From contig NZ_QPJD01000019.1 of NCBI RefSeq assembly GCF_003337375.1, positions 1 through 64,000 on the forward strand: a stretch of DNA of 64,000 nt, given 5' to 3'. Shown in pieces: positions 44,720 to 52,219 of the stretch. Position numbers and translations under genes: made by a program. Every line of letters starts with the position of its first letter. The first letter of the stretch is position 1. Source of the DNA: Paenibacillus prosopidis. GTDB taxonomy: Bacteria; Bacillota; Bacilli; Paenibacillales; Paenibacillaceae. A model generated the notes under the pieces. It was not told where the DNA came from, ran no database searches, and was given only the letters and a program-made list of their open reading frames with translations.

Positions 44720-45538
44720 TTGTCAAAATTAATCGTTAAGCCGGTTCACCATTCGGACCAGGATACGAAGCTGTTGTCCATAACGCCGGAAAGTGCAGGT
44801 TGGACCTACGTGGGATTTGAAGTTCACCGCCTTGCGGCGGGCCAATCCTTGCGCTGCGCAACGGGGGAACTAGAAGTATGTCTGGTATTGCTCAGCGGTA
44901 AGGCGAACGTGACCACAGCACAATGCGCATGGCAAAATATCGGGCAGAGGATGAGCGTGTTTGAAAAAATACCGCCTTATTCGGTGTATGTTCCGAATGG
45001 GGATGAGTATGAAATCGTTGCGCTTACGGATGTTGAAGTAGCGATTTGCAGCGCACCCGGAAACGGTAATCATTCGGCGCGGCTCATCGCACCGGGGCAG
45101 GTAGGCGTTGAAACCCGGGGTTATGGGAATATCGAACGGCAAATTCATAATATTTTGCCGGAGCAGGAACCGGCTGACAGCCTCCTCGTTGTTGAAGTGT
45201 TTACGCCTAACGGTCACTGGTCGAGCTATCCGCCTCATAAGCATGACCGTAATGCGCTTCCTGATGAGTCCTTATTAGAAGAAACTTATTATTTCAAGGT
45301 TCAGCCAGAGCAAGGCTTTGCGATACAGCGGGTATACACGGACGATCGTTCATTGGATGAGACGCTAATTGTCCAAGACGGTCAAGCCGTACTGGTGCCG
45401 CGCGGTTACCATCCTGTGTCTGCACCGCCCGGTTATGATGTTTACTATCTAAATGTCATGGCCGGTCCGGCCCGCGCCTGGAAATTCCATAACGACCCGG
45501 ATCATGCCTGGATTATGAGCAAGTCATTAGCAAAGTAA
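44720..45538 (+). CDS. iolB: 5-deoxy-glucuronate isomerase
   Basis: Cupin-fold isomerase that converts the IolD product to 2-deoxy-5-keto-gluconate. The 272 residues show the family core GHWSSYPPHKHDRNALPDES and LEETYYFKVQPEQGFA, with metal-binding His residues. The TTG start follows AAGGAGTGAAGGGG. It ends the iol operon; a modest hairpin (GGGCCGCCG/CGGCAGCCT, about 45552-45576) without a T run follows. Confidence 0.94.
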   Translation: MSKLIVKPVHHSDQDTKLLSITPESAGWTYVGFEVHRLAAGQSLRCATGELEVCLVLLSGKANVTTAQCAWQNIGQRMSVFEKIPPYSVYVPNGDEYEIVALTDVEVAICSAPGNGNHSARLIAPGQVGVETRGYGNIERQIHNILPEQEPADSLLVVEVFTPNGHWSSYPPHKHDRNALPDESLLEETYYFKVQPEQGFAIQRVYTDDRSLDETLIVQDGQAVLVPRGYHPVSAPPGYDVYYLNVMAGPARAWKFHNDPDHAWIMSKSLAK

Positions 45539-45604
45539 AAGAAGCAAGCAAGGGCCGCCGATTGTTACCGGCAGCCTTAAATGGAAGAACATCTTTAATG
45601 AGGT

Positions 45605-45703
45605 TTATTTCGATTTTTTCTGTGCTGCGGATCTTCCCTGCTTACTCGGATCGCTTGATTTTGGCGCGACATGCTGCGAGTTGGGTTTGTGTTGATCGCT
45701 CAT
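45605..45703 (-). CDS. 32-residue basic hydrophilic protein
   Basis: A tiny open frame with a near-ideal ribosome site (GGAAAGGAG, 8 nt before ATG). The product begins MSDQHKPNSQHVAPKSS and ends in QKKSK: hydrophilic, Lys/Ser/Gln-rich, without Cys, Trp or membrane segment. Size and composition resemble minor spore or stress peptides, but I do not recognise a family. It lies alone between iolB and the YiaAB-type gene. Confidence 0.55.
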   Translation of the reverse strand: MSDQHKPNSQHVAPKSSDPSKQGRSAAQKKSK

Positions 45704-45800
45704 GAATGATGCTCCTTTCCTTTGGCTTCTGTTTAGTTATGCGCCAATCGCAAAGAAACTATTACTGATCCTACATTCCCTTAAATCTAAGAAAATTTGC

Positions 45801-45832
45801 AAAAACCTCTCTTCAAATGAAGGGAGGTTTTG
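45801..45832 (-). terminator. terminator of the YiaAB-type gene
   Basis: On the minus strand AAAACCTCCCTTC pairs with GAAGAGAGGTTTT around a 4-nt loop and runs into T residues. Confidence 0.85.
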
Positions 45833-45842
45833 CTCTTTCCTA

Positions 45843-46343
45843 TTAACTTTCAAACTCCTCAGCAGCATTCATGTGCAGGCGATCTTCCTCATTGTCCCGA
45901 ATCGTTTTTTGCAAGACAAGGCAGGCCACGATCAGAAAGGCACCTGCAAGAGCATAGTAGCCTTTTACGTAGAGCGGCTCTTCCAGCGTGTAAATCCCAA
46001 TATATTGAGCGAGGATAGCAATGATAAAGCCGGCCCATGCCATAAACGTGAAGGCGGAAGTATTTCGGCTTCTGTAACCGGGATTGTAATCCTTGAGAAA
46101 TTTGTCCTCGTCGTTATCGCGCGCTACTTTTTGCAGAAGGAAGGACGTGATGATTAGAAGAATGCCGGTTACGGCGTAATAGCCTTGCACGGACATGGGC
46201 TGCTTGAGCGTGTATATCCCGATAAATTCAAAGCCGCATGCGATGAGGAAGGCAGCCCACGCCATAAAGCTGTAAGTCGGGGTGTTGCGGCGGCGGTAAA
46301 AGTTAGCTGGTTTGCGAACGTGCATCGTTTCCATTTTTTCCAT
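45843..46343 (-). CDS. YiaA/YiaB-type membrane protein, internally duplicated
   Basis: A 166-residue inner membrane protein built from two copies of the YiaAB two-helix domain. The repeats read TPTYSFMAWAAFLIACGFEFIG... and TSAFTFMAWAGFIIAILAQYIG..., each followed by GYYAVTG/GYYALAG and a second helix ending in QK-RDN-ED. That gives four membrane helices with acidic cytosolic ends. The start follows AGGAGGC. Function is unknown for the family. Confidence 0.85.
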   Translation of the reverse strand: MEKMETMHVRKPANFYRRRNTPTYSFMAWAAFLIACGFEFIGIYTLKQPMSVQGYYAVTGILLIITSFLLQKVARDNDEDKFLKDYNPGYRSRNTSAFTFMAWAGFIIAILAQYIGIYTLEEPLYVKGYYALAGAFLIVACLVLQKTIRDNEEDRLHMNAAEEFES

Positions 46344-46479
46344 TAGAGAAAGCCTCCTGTATCAAGTGGTTGTTGATAGCTTTAGTTTACAGCTTATTCC
46401 TGTTTGCAAAAGTACCAACTATTTGTAGTACCAGGTACTAGATACAATCGCTGCACATTTCAGGCTTTTAAAATGCGAA

Positions 46480-46516
46480 ACGGTGCCATCCTGTTATGTT
46501 AAAAGGACGACACCGT
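46480..46516 (-). terminator. weak terminator after the 71-residue gene
   Basis: ACGGTG/CACCGT with an inner TCCT/AGGA pairing; the T run on the minus strand is poor. Confidence 0.4.
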
Positions 46517-46528
46517 GTTTGTTGCGTA

Positions 46529-46744
46529 TTAGCGCTTTTTAAGCTCGAAAAACTCACACTCTTTCCGGTTGTGATAAGCGATATCGCTTACCCCTGATTG
46601 GGTAACGACAATGCGATCGTCAAATCGTACGACTAGCGAGCTGGAGTCGACGATATGATTGTCTTGAAAAACGCGGATGCGCGCCTGCTTCTCGATAGCT
46701 TCTTCAAAATCCTGATCGGTGAAAATGCGACGATTGACTGCCAT
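46529..46744 (-). CDS. hypothetical 71-residue protein
   Basis: Short soluble protein starting MAVNRRIFTDQDFEEAIEKQ after CAGGAGG at good spacing; the open frame extends upstream but without a ribosome site. It alternates charged and hydrophobic residues (RIRVFQDNHIVDSSSLVVRF), suggesting a small beta-rich fold, and has one Cys near the end. I do not recognise the family. It is monocistronic, with a weak hairpin after the stop. Confidence 0.65.
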   Translation of the reverse strand: MAVNRRIFTDQDFEEAIEKQARIRVFQDNHIVDSSSLVVRFDDRIVVTQSGVSDIAYHNRKECEFFELKKR

Positions 46745-46943
46745 TCGTGGCCTCCTGCTTTGATAAGTGCGATTTTTATTGTTCCAGTCTATCTCATCTG
46801 CTACCGATTGCAAAGTCCTCATCGTCAAAAGCAACCACAGTCAAATGAATAGACCATATAGGCAAAGCTGAACGAAGAGGTGCAGGTCGCGATATGCTAC
46901 GATTAGGAAAGCGTTAAAAACTAATTTATGGACGAGGTGGAGT

Positions 46944-47843
46944 ATGAAAATATCCGTTTTTACCGTAATGCTTCCTGATTGTACGCTTGACCGAACCGTA
47001 GAGCTGCTTAGCAGAAATGGCTATGATGGTGTCGAATGGCGATTTACGAAATCCGATAGGGCTAAGCGCGAAGAAACGCCGTCGTTCTGGGGAAATAATT
47101 TATCTACCGTACAGTCGGACGCATCCGAGGAGGAGCTTGTTGCATTAAAGCGGCTCACCGATGATGCGGGCCTAGAAGTGCCGAATGTGGCGGCGTACAT
47201 TCAAAGCGGTGACCTGATTGCAACGGAGCGTGCGATGCGCGCGGCTAAAGTGCTTGGCGCACCATCGATTCGTATTGGTGTACCTGGCTATGATCGCAGC
47301 CGCCATTATGCGGATCTGTTGAAGGAAGCTCGCGAGTATTTGCACGAGACGCAAGAGCTGAGCAGAACCTATGGCGTGAAGGGTGCCATAGAAGTGCATT
47401 TCGGCAACATCGCATCAAGCGCAACCCTAGCCCGCCAGCTGGTTGACGGATTTGATGCCGATCGGATCGGAGTAATCTATGATCCGGGAAATATGGTTTA
47501 TGAGGGCTTCGAGCAATACAAGCTTGGAATTGAAGTTCTCGGTGACTATTTAGCGCATGTCCATGTGAAAAATGCAGTGTGGCAAAAAACGAATGCTGCG
47601 ATGCCAGTCTCGGTCGGAGGAGCCGGGGGTGCTGTCTCCTCAGAGCAAGCGAAGCCGCATGATCCGGTTTGGCGGGCTGCGTGGGCCCCGATCGCGGAGG
47701 GAATCGTTCATTGGCCGCAGGTCATTGCCGATCTACGTGCTGTCGGTTACGACGGCTGGCTCAGCTTCGAAGACTTCAGCGGCTCTGCTCCATCGGAGAC
47801 GCTGCTGCGCGAGAATATCGCATACATCCACTCCTTGTTGTAA
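46944..47843 (+). CDS. sugar phosphate isomerase/epimerase (TIM barrel)
   Basis: Xylose-isomerase-like TIM-barrel enzyme of 299 residues. Metal-ligand segments are visible at the expected strands: GVEWRF, GAIEVHFGN, VIYDPGNMVYEG, AHVHVKN and LSFEDFSG. Proteins of this family isomerise or epimerise keto-sugars, often beside Gfo/Idh/MocA dehydrogenases; this copy stands alone. ATG 46944 follows GACGAGGTGGAG. Confidence 0.82.
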   Translation: MKISVFTVMLPDCTLDRTVELLSRNGYDGVEWRFTKSDRAKREETPSFWGNNLSTVQSDASEEELVALKRLTDDAGLEVPNVAAYIQSGDLIATERAMRAAKVLGAPSIRIGVPGYDRSRHYADLLKEAREYLHETQELSRTYGVKGAIEVHFGNIASSATLARQLVDGFDADRIGVIYDPGNMVYEGFEQYKLGIEVLGDYLAHVHVKNAVWQKTNAAMPVSVGGAGGAVSSEQAKPHDPVWRAAWAPIAEGIVHWPQVIADLRAVGYDGWLSFEDFSGSAPSETLLRENIAYIHSLL

Positions 47844-47888
47844 GTGTAGTTAGAAACAAAGCGCTCCAGTATGCTCGGAACAATTCGT

Positions 47889-47990
47889 CATGAGGTGCAG
47901 AAATGCACCTCATTACACGTAAAAGAGCCCGAGGCCTTAATGGGGTGCCAGAAATGCACCTCATTTCACGTAAAAGAACCTGAGGCACTC
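47889..47990 (+). repeat. dispersed hairpin element, two direct copies
   Basis: Two consecutive copies of about 50 bp (47889-47936 and 47939-47990) share ATGAGGTGCAGAAATGCACC, CTCATT-CACGTAAAAGA and CC-GAGGC. Each contains the hairpin GAGGTGCA/TGCACCTC. A third, inverted copy lies at 17297-17325. This looks like a small repetitive element of the genome. Confidence 0.65.
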
Positions 47991-48119
47991 CGGCTGCTTC
48001 TCGTTGCCTGAAGAATAGGCGCCGCCGCTGATGAGTTGCCGGGCATTCTTCTTTTTTGGCCGAGTCCCGCATAAGTATGGGTATAGAAAGCGGACAGGAT
48101 GATGCGGGAGGGATTCCGA

Positions 48120-49274
48120 TTGGCGAAATGGGGTAGGAAAGGCTGGCGTTTTCGTCCATTTGGCGGCAGCCGGATGCAGCTTTGGTCGGGTCGTCCATTT
48201 TCTAAAGTGAAGACGGTTAGCTGGGGCAGCCGCTCAAGCGCGGCTTCATCAAGCTCCATCCCGAAGAAATGGGGTTCGGGATCAGGTTCCTCCTCTATGA
48301 AATGGGGAGCCCGCTCGAGCTCCGGCAGCGGGAAATGGGGGGCGCGTCGGTCAGTTTTCACGTTCGGCAGACGAACTCGAGGCAGCAATAGCGAAGGAAC
48401 TGCAGGCGCATGGGGCACCCGTCCGCCTAAACCTCGTGTACGGAGACGGACTTTTGTCATTATTTCACTTATCGTGATAATGATTTTCTCGATTCAAGCC
48501 TTTGTATATGTGGAACGGAATTTGCGTCCGCCGCTTATGAATATCGCGAAAATACGGGTAAAACAAGTGGCAACGCAGGCGATAAACAAGGCGATCACCG
48601 ATCAGGTTGCGCAGCGCTCTGAATCCGAGAAGCTGATTGATTGGAAGATGAACAGCAACGGAAAAATATCGGGCTTCATGCTTAATTACGCTGAGCATAT
48701 GAGCATCACTTCACAAACGATAAATACGGTTCAGAGTACTTTAAGTGAAATGAAGGATATCCCGGAGCATATTCCGATCGGACACGCGCTGAACAGCGCG
48801 ATTATTTCCTCCTTTGGACCAAGAGTTCCAGTGAAGTTCGAGCCCGTTGGAAGTGTAAAGGTCGATCTCAGCACGCGTCAGAAGGACGCGGGAATAAATA
48901 TGATTTTAGTCGAGGTATACATACGGATTGTTGCGGAGGTCACGATTATCATTCCGTTCGATACCGAGCCGGAGTTAGTTGAAACCGAAATTCCAATTTC
49001 GTACCTGCTCGTAGTCGGAGATGTTCCAATGTACTATTACGACAATACCGGCAAGCCGGTAGGCGAGTCGGCGGCGGAAGCGCCTAACATATCCGTTCCG
49101 CTCGGACAGGGAACAGGCGGAGGAGTGTCATCGAGTTCCGAGAACAGCGAAAACCCTACTGATTCTGGTGCTGACAACTCAGGTGAAACAACGGAAGCGC
49201 CAAGCGAGGGCGCGGGTAACACTAACACTCATGACGGTGCCGCAAACAATACCGGCAATTCAGGACCCGAATAA
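48120..49274 (+). CDS. yunB: sporulation protein YunB with N-terminal Trp-Gly/Ser repeats
   Basis: Spore-forming protein of unknown mechanism, needed for proper spores in Bacillus. A single membrane helix (VIISLIVIMIFSIQAFVYVE, about residues 112-131) is followed by the YunB domain (ALNSAIISSFGPRVPVKFEP, then GINMILVEVYIRI and VVGDVPMYYY). The preceding 110 residues are unusual: basic and built from repeats such as KWGSGSGSSS, KWGARSSSGSG and KWGARR. The C-terminus is an Asn/Ser/Gly/Glu-rich tail. TTG 48120 lies 7 nt after CGGGAGGG; ATG 48099 is an alternative. Confidence 0.85.
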   Translation: MAKWGRKGWRFRPFGGSRMQLWSGRPFSKVKTVSWGSRSSAASSSSIPKKWGSGSGSSSMKWGARSSSGSGKWGARRSVFTFGRRTRGSNSEGTAGAWGTRPPKPRVRRRTFVIISLIVIMIFSIQAFVYVERNLRPPLMNIAKIRVKQVATQAINKAITDQVAQRSESEKLIDWKMNSNGKISGFMLNYAEHMSITSQTINTVQSTLSEMKDIPEHIPIGHALNSAIISSFGPRVPVKFEPVGSVKVDLSTRQKDAGINMILVEVYIRIVAEVTIIIPFDTEPELVETEIPISYLLVVGDVPMYYYDNTGKPVGESAAEAPNISVPLGQGTGGGVSSSSENSENPTDSGADNSGETTEAPSEGAGNTNTHDGAANNTGNSGPE

Positions 49275-49286
49275 TAAGCCCCTGCG

Positions 49287-49333
49287 TAAAAAAACGACTT
49301 TATTACCCTGGAAGGGCGATAAAGTCGTTTTTA
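49287..49333. terminator. bidirectional terminator between yunB and lytH
   Basis: AAACGACTTTAT pairs with ATAAAGTCGTTT, with A residues before and T residues after, so it can end both convergent genes. Confidence 0.88.
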
Positions 49334-49339
49334 CTTGCT

Positions 49340-50404
49340 TTATTTTCGGGATCGCAACCGTTTACGCTCAGCTTGTTCCCAGCGGCGCAGCATCGGATAG
49401 GGATCAAACGACCACTCGATTAGTCCGCGGTCGCTATACACCCCGTAATGCAAGTGAGGCGGAAACTTCCCCTGCGTACCCGGCTTGCCGTAGCCTGAGC
49501 TACCGACCCAGCCCACAACTTGACCGGGCTTCACGATATCGCCTATTTTAACCGATTTGTCATAGCCGGACAGATGAGCGTAATAATGGTAAAAGTTGTT
49601 CAGATCGCGTATGCCGATCCGCCATCCTCCATAAGGATTCCAGCCCTTTACTTCAATAACGCCATAGCAGGTGCTGCGAACGGGTACGCCATGATTGGCA
49701 AAAATGTCCGTACCCTCGTGGGTTCGCCTTCCGCCCCAGCTCCTGCCCGTTCCCCATGTGCTGCGGTATGAGTAGTTGCTACCTACCGGCACAGGGAATG
49801 CATGCTCGAACAGATCGAGTCGGCCGAACTGAGCGTAGATTCGGGCAAATTGCTGAATGCGTTGAACGGAGCGGCTATTTTGATAATATTCCCAAAGCCC
49901 GATTGAGAAATCATCTTCAGCTGTCCCGTAGGTGGAAATGCTGTTTACAAGAGAGTACAGCAGGTCAACATCGCTTGTTCGCTCGGCGTGCCCGTTACCG
50001 TCACCATCGCGGCCGATGCCATTAAACCAGCGGATGGATACAGGGGAGCTATCCTCCAAATCCGGATTTAAAGGTCCTGCCCAGCGCTCTTGATCGATAA
50101 ATACGCCGACGGAACTGCCAAGCATAGGCCGGGCCTTCGGCCTTGCCTTGGACATGGAACGCTCATACTGATCGATTGCCGCTATCCAATACCAAGGAAT
50201 GTTAGTGAGTACATTTAATTTGTCATACAAGCTTCTTCTTGCAGTGAGCTCATTCGGCTCTGCCGCAGCTGCCCGCTCATTTGCCGCTTTTGTCTGCTTG
50301 GATTGACCAGGGGATGCGATCACATTGCTGACTGGCTGGACAATGAGCAAGGTGGCTGCAGTTAACGCTGCTGCAAGAGGTATAGTCAGTTTCAATCGTC
50401 TCAC
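49340..50404 (-). CDS. lytH: LytH-like M23 metallopeptidase
   Basis: Secreted peptidase of the LytM/M23 family. In B. subtilis LytH is the sporulation L-Ala-D-Glu endopeptidase that trims spore cortex stem peptides. The 354 residues begin with a signal peptide (to about residue 30). The zinc-site motifs are HEGTDIFANHG (His229, Asp233) and HLHYG (His317, His319). The long middle region with WYWIAAIDQYERS is typical of LytH. Location between yunB and lipA matches Bacillus gene order and supports the assignment. Confidence 0.87.
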   Translation of the reverse strand: MRRLKLTIPLAAALTAATLLIVQPVSNVIASPGQSKQTKAANERAAAAEPNELTARRSLYDKLNVLTNIPWYWIAAIDQYERSMSKARPKARPMLGSSVGVFIDQERWAGPLNPDLEDSSPVSIRWFNGIGRDGDGNGHAERTSDVDLLYSLVNSISTYGTAEDDFSIGLWEYYQNSRSVQRIQQFARIYAQFGRLDLFEHAFPVPVGSNYSYRSTWGTGRSWGGRRTHEGTDIFANHGVPVRSTCYGVIEVKGWNPYGGWRIGIRDLNNFYHYYAHLSGYDKSVKIGDIVKPGQVVGWVGSSGYGKPGTQGKFPPHLHYGVYSDRGLIEWSFDPYPMLRRWEQAERKRLRSRK

Positions 50405-50448
50405 CCTTTCAAAAGCATGACGGTTATAACGTTATGTTTCGCAAATCA

Positions 50449-50476
50449 TTGGTTTTTATTCGAAACATGTTATAAT
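50449..50476 (+). promoter_or_regulatory. promoter of lipA
   Basis: TTGGTT, a 16-nt spacer and consensus TATAAT (50471-50476), about 52 nt before the lipA start. Confidence 0.6.
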
Positions 50477-50527
50477 AAACCCATGAGATTTGGACTTATA
50501 AATGAACGTGAAAGCAGGTAATGCCGC

Positions 50528-51472
50528 ATGAAACAGCAGGAAACCCTGAAAAAGCCTGATTGGCTTCGCATAAAATTAGCAACAGACGGCAACTTTGCCG
50601 AAATTAAAGATATGATGCGTTCCAAAACCTTGCACACCGTTTGCGAGGAAGCACGCTGTCCTAATATTTATGAATGTTGGGCCAACCGGACAGCTACATT
50701 CATGATTTTGGGCGATATTTGCACGCGCGCTTGCCGTTTCTGCGCGGTTAAGACGGGTATGCCAACCGAGCTCGATTTGGAAGAGCCGGAACGGGTAGCG
50801 GAAGCAGCCGAGCAAATGGGCTTACAGCACTGCGTTGTCACATCCGTTGCACGCGATGATCTAAAAGATGGCGGAGCATCTATATTTGCTGCAACCGTTC
50901 GTGCGATTCGCAAACGGATGCCTTTTTGCCGCGTGGAGGTACTTATTCCCGATTTTCTAGGTAATAAAGAAGCGCTGCAAATTGTAATGGATGCTAATCC
51001 GGATATTTTGAATCATAATGTTGAGACGGTGGAGAGACTTTCGGACCGCGTTCGGGCGAAAGCGAAGTACAGCAGAACGATGGAACTGCTTAGACGTGCG
51101 AAAGAGATGAAACCGAATATTCCAACCAAATCGAGCATCATGCTCGGCGTAGGAGAGGAATGGGATGAAATTTTGCAGACGATGGATGATCTTCGCGCCA
51201 ACGATGTAAATATTTTGACGCTGGGTCAATATTTGCAGCCAACGCCTAACCATTTGCCGATCGTACGTTATGTCCACCCGGACGAATTTGCAAAACTAAA
51301 AGAAGAAGGGCTGAAACGCGGCTTCCGGCACGTAGAATCCGCGCCGTTAGTACGCAGCTCTTATCATGCGCATGAGCAAACCGATTCGGCACACGCAGCC
51401 ATTGCTGCAGATAACGCCCAAGCGGGAATTGACCGTGAGGTTTCCTCAGGCGCTTGCTCAAGCAGCATGTAA
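50528..51472 (+). CDS. lipA: lipoyl synthase
   Basis: Radical SAM enzyme that inserts sulfur into octanoyl groups to make lipoate. Both cluster motifs are intact: the auxiliary CX4CX5C ([12 protein letters not shown]) and the radical SAM CX3CX2C (CTRACRFC). The C-terminal RSSY motif ([11 protein letters not shown]) is followed by an Ala-rich tail with one extra Cys. The 314 residues are normal length. It begins with ATG after AAGCAGGTAATGCC and runs with yutD. Confidence 0.95.
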   Translation: MKQQETLKKPDWLRIKLATDGNFAEIKDMMRSKTLHTVCEEARCPNIYECWANRTATFMILGDICTRACRFCAVKTGMPTELDLEEPERVAEAAEQMGLQHCVVTSVARDDLKDGGASIFAATVRAIRKRMPFCRVEVLIPDFLGNKEALQIVMDANPDILNHNVETVERLSDRVRAKAKYSRTMELLRRAKEMKPNIPTKSSIMLGVGEEWDEILQTMDDLRANDVNILTLGQYLQPTPNHLPIVRYVHPDEFAKLKEEGLKRGFRHVESAPLVRSSYHAHEQTDSAHAAIAADNAQAGIDREVSSGACSSSM

Positions 51473-51497
51473 TTGACGCTCAGATGAGGTGGAGAAC

Positions 51498-52160
51498 ATG
51501 GCATTGATTCATATCGGCGGCAAATCCTATGAAATAGTACATGAAAACAGAAACGGATGGAATCCTGAAGCGTTTCGGGATCGATACAGTGAAGTGCTGG
51601 AACGATACGATTTTATTGTGGGCGACTGGGGCTACAGTCAGCTGCGGCTGAAGGGCTTCTTTCGAGATAACCATTCGAAGGCTTCAAAGGAAAGTACCTT
51701 TTCGAATATGCCTGATTACATCAACGAATATTGTAATTTCGGCTGTGCGTACTTCATTCTTGAAAAAACGCAAAGCACGAAAAAGGAACCGGAAGATTAT
51801 GACTTCGACCTAGAGGATCAGCATCCGAGACTGGAGGCTGCCGATCTTCGCGAAGCAGCAGAGGCTGGCTATTCGGAATTGTTTGAAGCTGGGGAAGCGG
51901 ATGATGATGAGGTAGCCAGCGCACGGGAAGCTGCCGTTGCACCGACGCATGAAAGGCATAATCGCGGACAGCGCGGCGACAACCGAAGCGGCGGAGATAA
52001 CAGGGGCGGAGGCGGCCGGCGTGAGCAGCAGCAGCGCAAGGGCTACCGCGGCAACGACCATCGGGGTAAAAAGCCGATCCGGCTAGCTGCCAGCGAAACC
52101 GCAGCCGCAGCCGCATCAGCCGAAATGAATCGACCAAACAAAGACACCGGACGCTCCTAA
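51498..52160 (+). CDS. yutD: YutD family protein with disordered tail
   Basis: Cytosolic protein of the YutD/DUF1027 family. The N-terminal 100 residues carry the core (NRNGWNPEAFRDRYSEVLER, YDFIVGDWGYSQLRLKGF, YCNFGCAYFILEK). The rest, about 120 residues, is acidic then Arg/Gly/Asn-rich (GDNRGGGGRREQQQRKGYRG) and probably disordered, possibly RNA-binding. ATG 51498 follows GAGGTGGAG. It lies 25 nt after lipA, as in Bacillus. Confidence 0.87.
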   Translation: MALIHIGGKSYEIVHENRNGWNPEAFRDRYSEVLERYDFIVGDWGYSQLRLKGFFRDNHSKASKESTFSNMPDYINEYCNFGCAYFILEKTQSTKKEPEDYDFDLEDQHPRLEAADLREAAEAGYSELFEAGEADDDEVASAREAAVAPTHERHNRGQRGDNRSGGDNRGGGGRREQQQRKGYRGNDHRGKKPIRLAASETAAAAASAEMNRPNKDTGRS

Positions 52161-52185
52161 TTGGAGCTTTCCGGTGTCTTTTTTA
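52139..52185 (+). terminator. terminator after yutD
   Basis: AAAGACACCGGA pairs with TCCGGTGTCTTT, with an inner GCTCC/GGAGC stem and a T run. It may also serve the convergent lyase gene. Confidence 0.9.
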
Positions 52186-52219
52186 CATGTATTATAATTA
52201 TTCTGCCTAAGCGCCGGCC

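Noticed and set aside
45702-46157. 151-residue + strand frame
   Set aside because: It runs antisense through the well-supported YiaAB-type gene and has no family-like sequence.
47966-48460. 164-residue minus-strand frame over the yunB 5' end
   Set aside because: It is antisense to the Trp-Gly/Ser repeats; its own codon pattern is only the shadow of that repeat and no ribosome site precedes it.
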